Positions 63,665 through 64,000 of a stretch of 64,000 nt of DNA are shown piece by piece. Within the stretch, counting starts at the first letter, position 1; the number at the start of each line of letters is the position of its first letter. This DNA is from Aquimarina agarilytica ZC1. Lineage in GTDB: Bacteria; Bacteroidota; Bacteroidia; Flavobacteriales; Flavobacteriaceae. The DNA is taken from the NCBI RefSeq assembly GCF_000255455.1, contig NZ_JH621256.1, positions 1 through 64,000 of the forward strand, written 5' to 3'. A program made the position numbers and the translations under genes. The notes beneath the pieces were generated by a model. The model did not search any database. It had not been told where the DNA came from and saw only the letters and a list, made by a program, of their open reading frames with translations.

Positions 63665-64000
63665 ATGGATAGTAAAACTAAAGAGTTAGTACAAGGAACA
63701 TTTGGTCAAGTGGCACCTATTGCTGATAAAGCTGCTGAAATTTTTTATACTAAGCTTTTTGAAAAAGATCCTTCATTAAAACCCATGTTTAAGGGAGATA
63801 TGAAAGATCAAGGCGCTAAACTAATGGCAATGATCGGTACTGCTGTTAATGGTTTGGATAATTTAGATGCTTTAATACCTGCAGTGCAGAATTTGGGTAA
63901 GGGACATGCGGGTTATGGTGTTGAAGATAAGCATTACGATACGGTTGGAGCGGCATTATTGGAAACCTTGGAGGTAGGTTTAGGAGATAAGTTTACGGCA
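63665..64000 (+). CDS. Globin-family protein (truncated by window end)
   Basis: The first 112 residues are visible; the gene runs off the window. It starts MDSKTKELVQGTFGQVAPIA. The globin fold is clear: helix A/B, AEIFYTKLFEKDPSLKPMFKGDM, and the proximal-His region NLGKGHAGYGVEDKHYDTVG, ALLETLEVGLGDKFTA. It could be a single-domain globin or the N-terminus of a flavohaemoglobin (Hmp) that detoxifies nitric oxide. Its promoter carries the same palindrome as nirB and the transporter, which fits protection from NO formed during nitrate use. Confidence 0.88.
   Translation, partial: MDSKTKELVQGTFGQVAPIADKAAEIFYTKLFEKDPSLKPMFKGDMKDQGAKLMAMIGTAVNGLDNLDALIPAVQNLGKGHAGYGVEDKHYDTVGAALLETLEVGLGDKFTA

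Overview
This 64 kb window is chromosomal DNA from an AT-rich member of the Bacteroidota, very probably a marine Flavobacteriaceae. The signs are six secreted proteins with C-terminal type IX secretion (T9SS) sorting domains, methionine synthase split into two ORFs, promoters with the Bacteroidota -7 box TAnnTTTG, SC-type lipoproteins, and a GH16 enzyme resembling beta-agarases. No rRNA, tRNA, CRISPR array, prophage or insertion sequence with a transposase was found.

Layout. 1-5.0 kb: an O-methyltransferase, an OmpA/LamG-like protein, kynureninase and a beta-helix lipoprotein. 5.2-9.3 kb: two paralogous secreted SMP-30/gluconolactonase-like proteins separated by a repeat-rich 0.77 kb gap. 9.4-13.6 kb: split metH, with a small four-helix-bundle (S23/IVP-type) gene between the halves, bounded by inverted 7-bp repeat tracts. 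13.8-17.9 kb: two lipoproteins, a DUF4197 protein and purU. 18.0-22.8 kb: an accessory island bracketed by arrays of one palindromic repeat family. It carries a T9SS-exported protein gene broken by a -1 frameshift exactly at an A-AAA-AAA heptamer, and a HigB/HigA-type toxin-antitoxin pair. 22.8-37.1 kb: a porin, a putative SRPBCC/GyrI-like protein, a MazG-like pyrophosphohydrolase, a PQQ-propeller protein, the large orphan agarase-like protein, an ABC exporter, an aldose epimerase, a DEAD-box helicase and a small T9SS cargo protein. 37.6-46.7 kb: housekeeping genes (pabB-like, LMW-phosphatase/arsenate-reductase-like, thioredoxin-like, tilS, dsbD, pfkA, gapA, BadF-type kinase). 46.9-49.4 kb: an M43-type metalloprotease with three CBM6-like modules.

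49.9-64.0 kb is dominated by nitrate/nitrite assimilation: a NarX/PilJ-like sensor kinase coupled to DUF4202, nirB-nirD, a NarK/NasA-type transporter, an outer-membrane porin, a NarL/LuxR-type response regulator and a truncated globin. Interspersed are an SRPBCC protein, a membrane protein resembling Pyr4-type terpene cyclases, metF and a chalcone-isomerase-like protein. The most notable signal is a shared palindrome, TAAGTA-N4-TACTTA, upstream of nirB, the transporter, the porin and the globin, placed in nearly the same position against the -7 box each time. Half sites lie at the response-regulator promoter. I read this as a local nitrate regulon.

Several non-coding repeat families are scattered through the window: a MITE-like element with AACCCGAATTATGCATTA ends, a second element with ~37-bp inverted ends, a 66-bp hairpin, palindromic repeats of ~105-210 bp, and 7-bp tandem tracts. 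All functional calls rest on reading motifs by eye; no database search was run.
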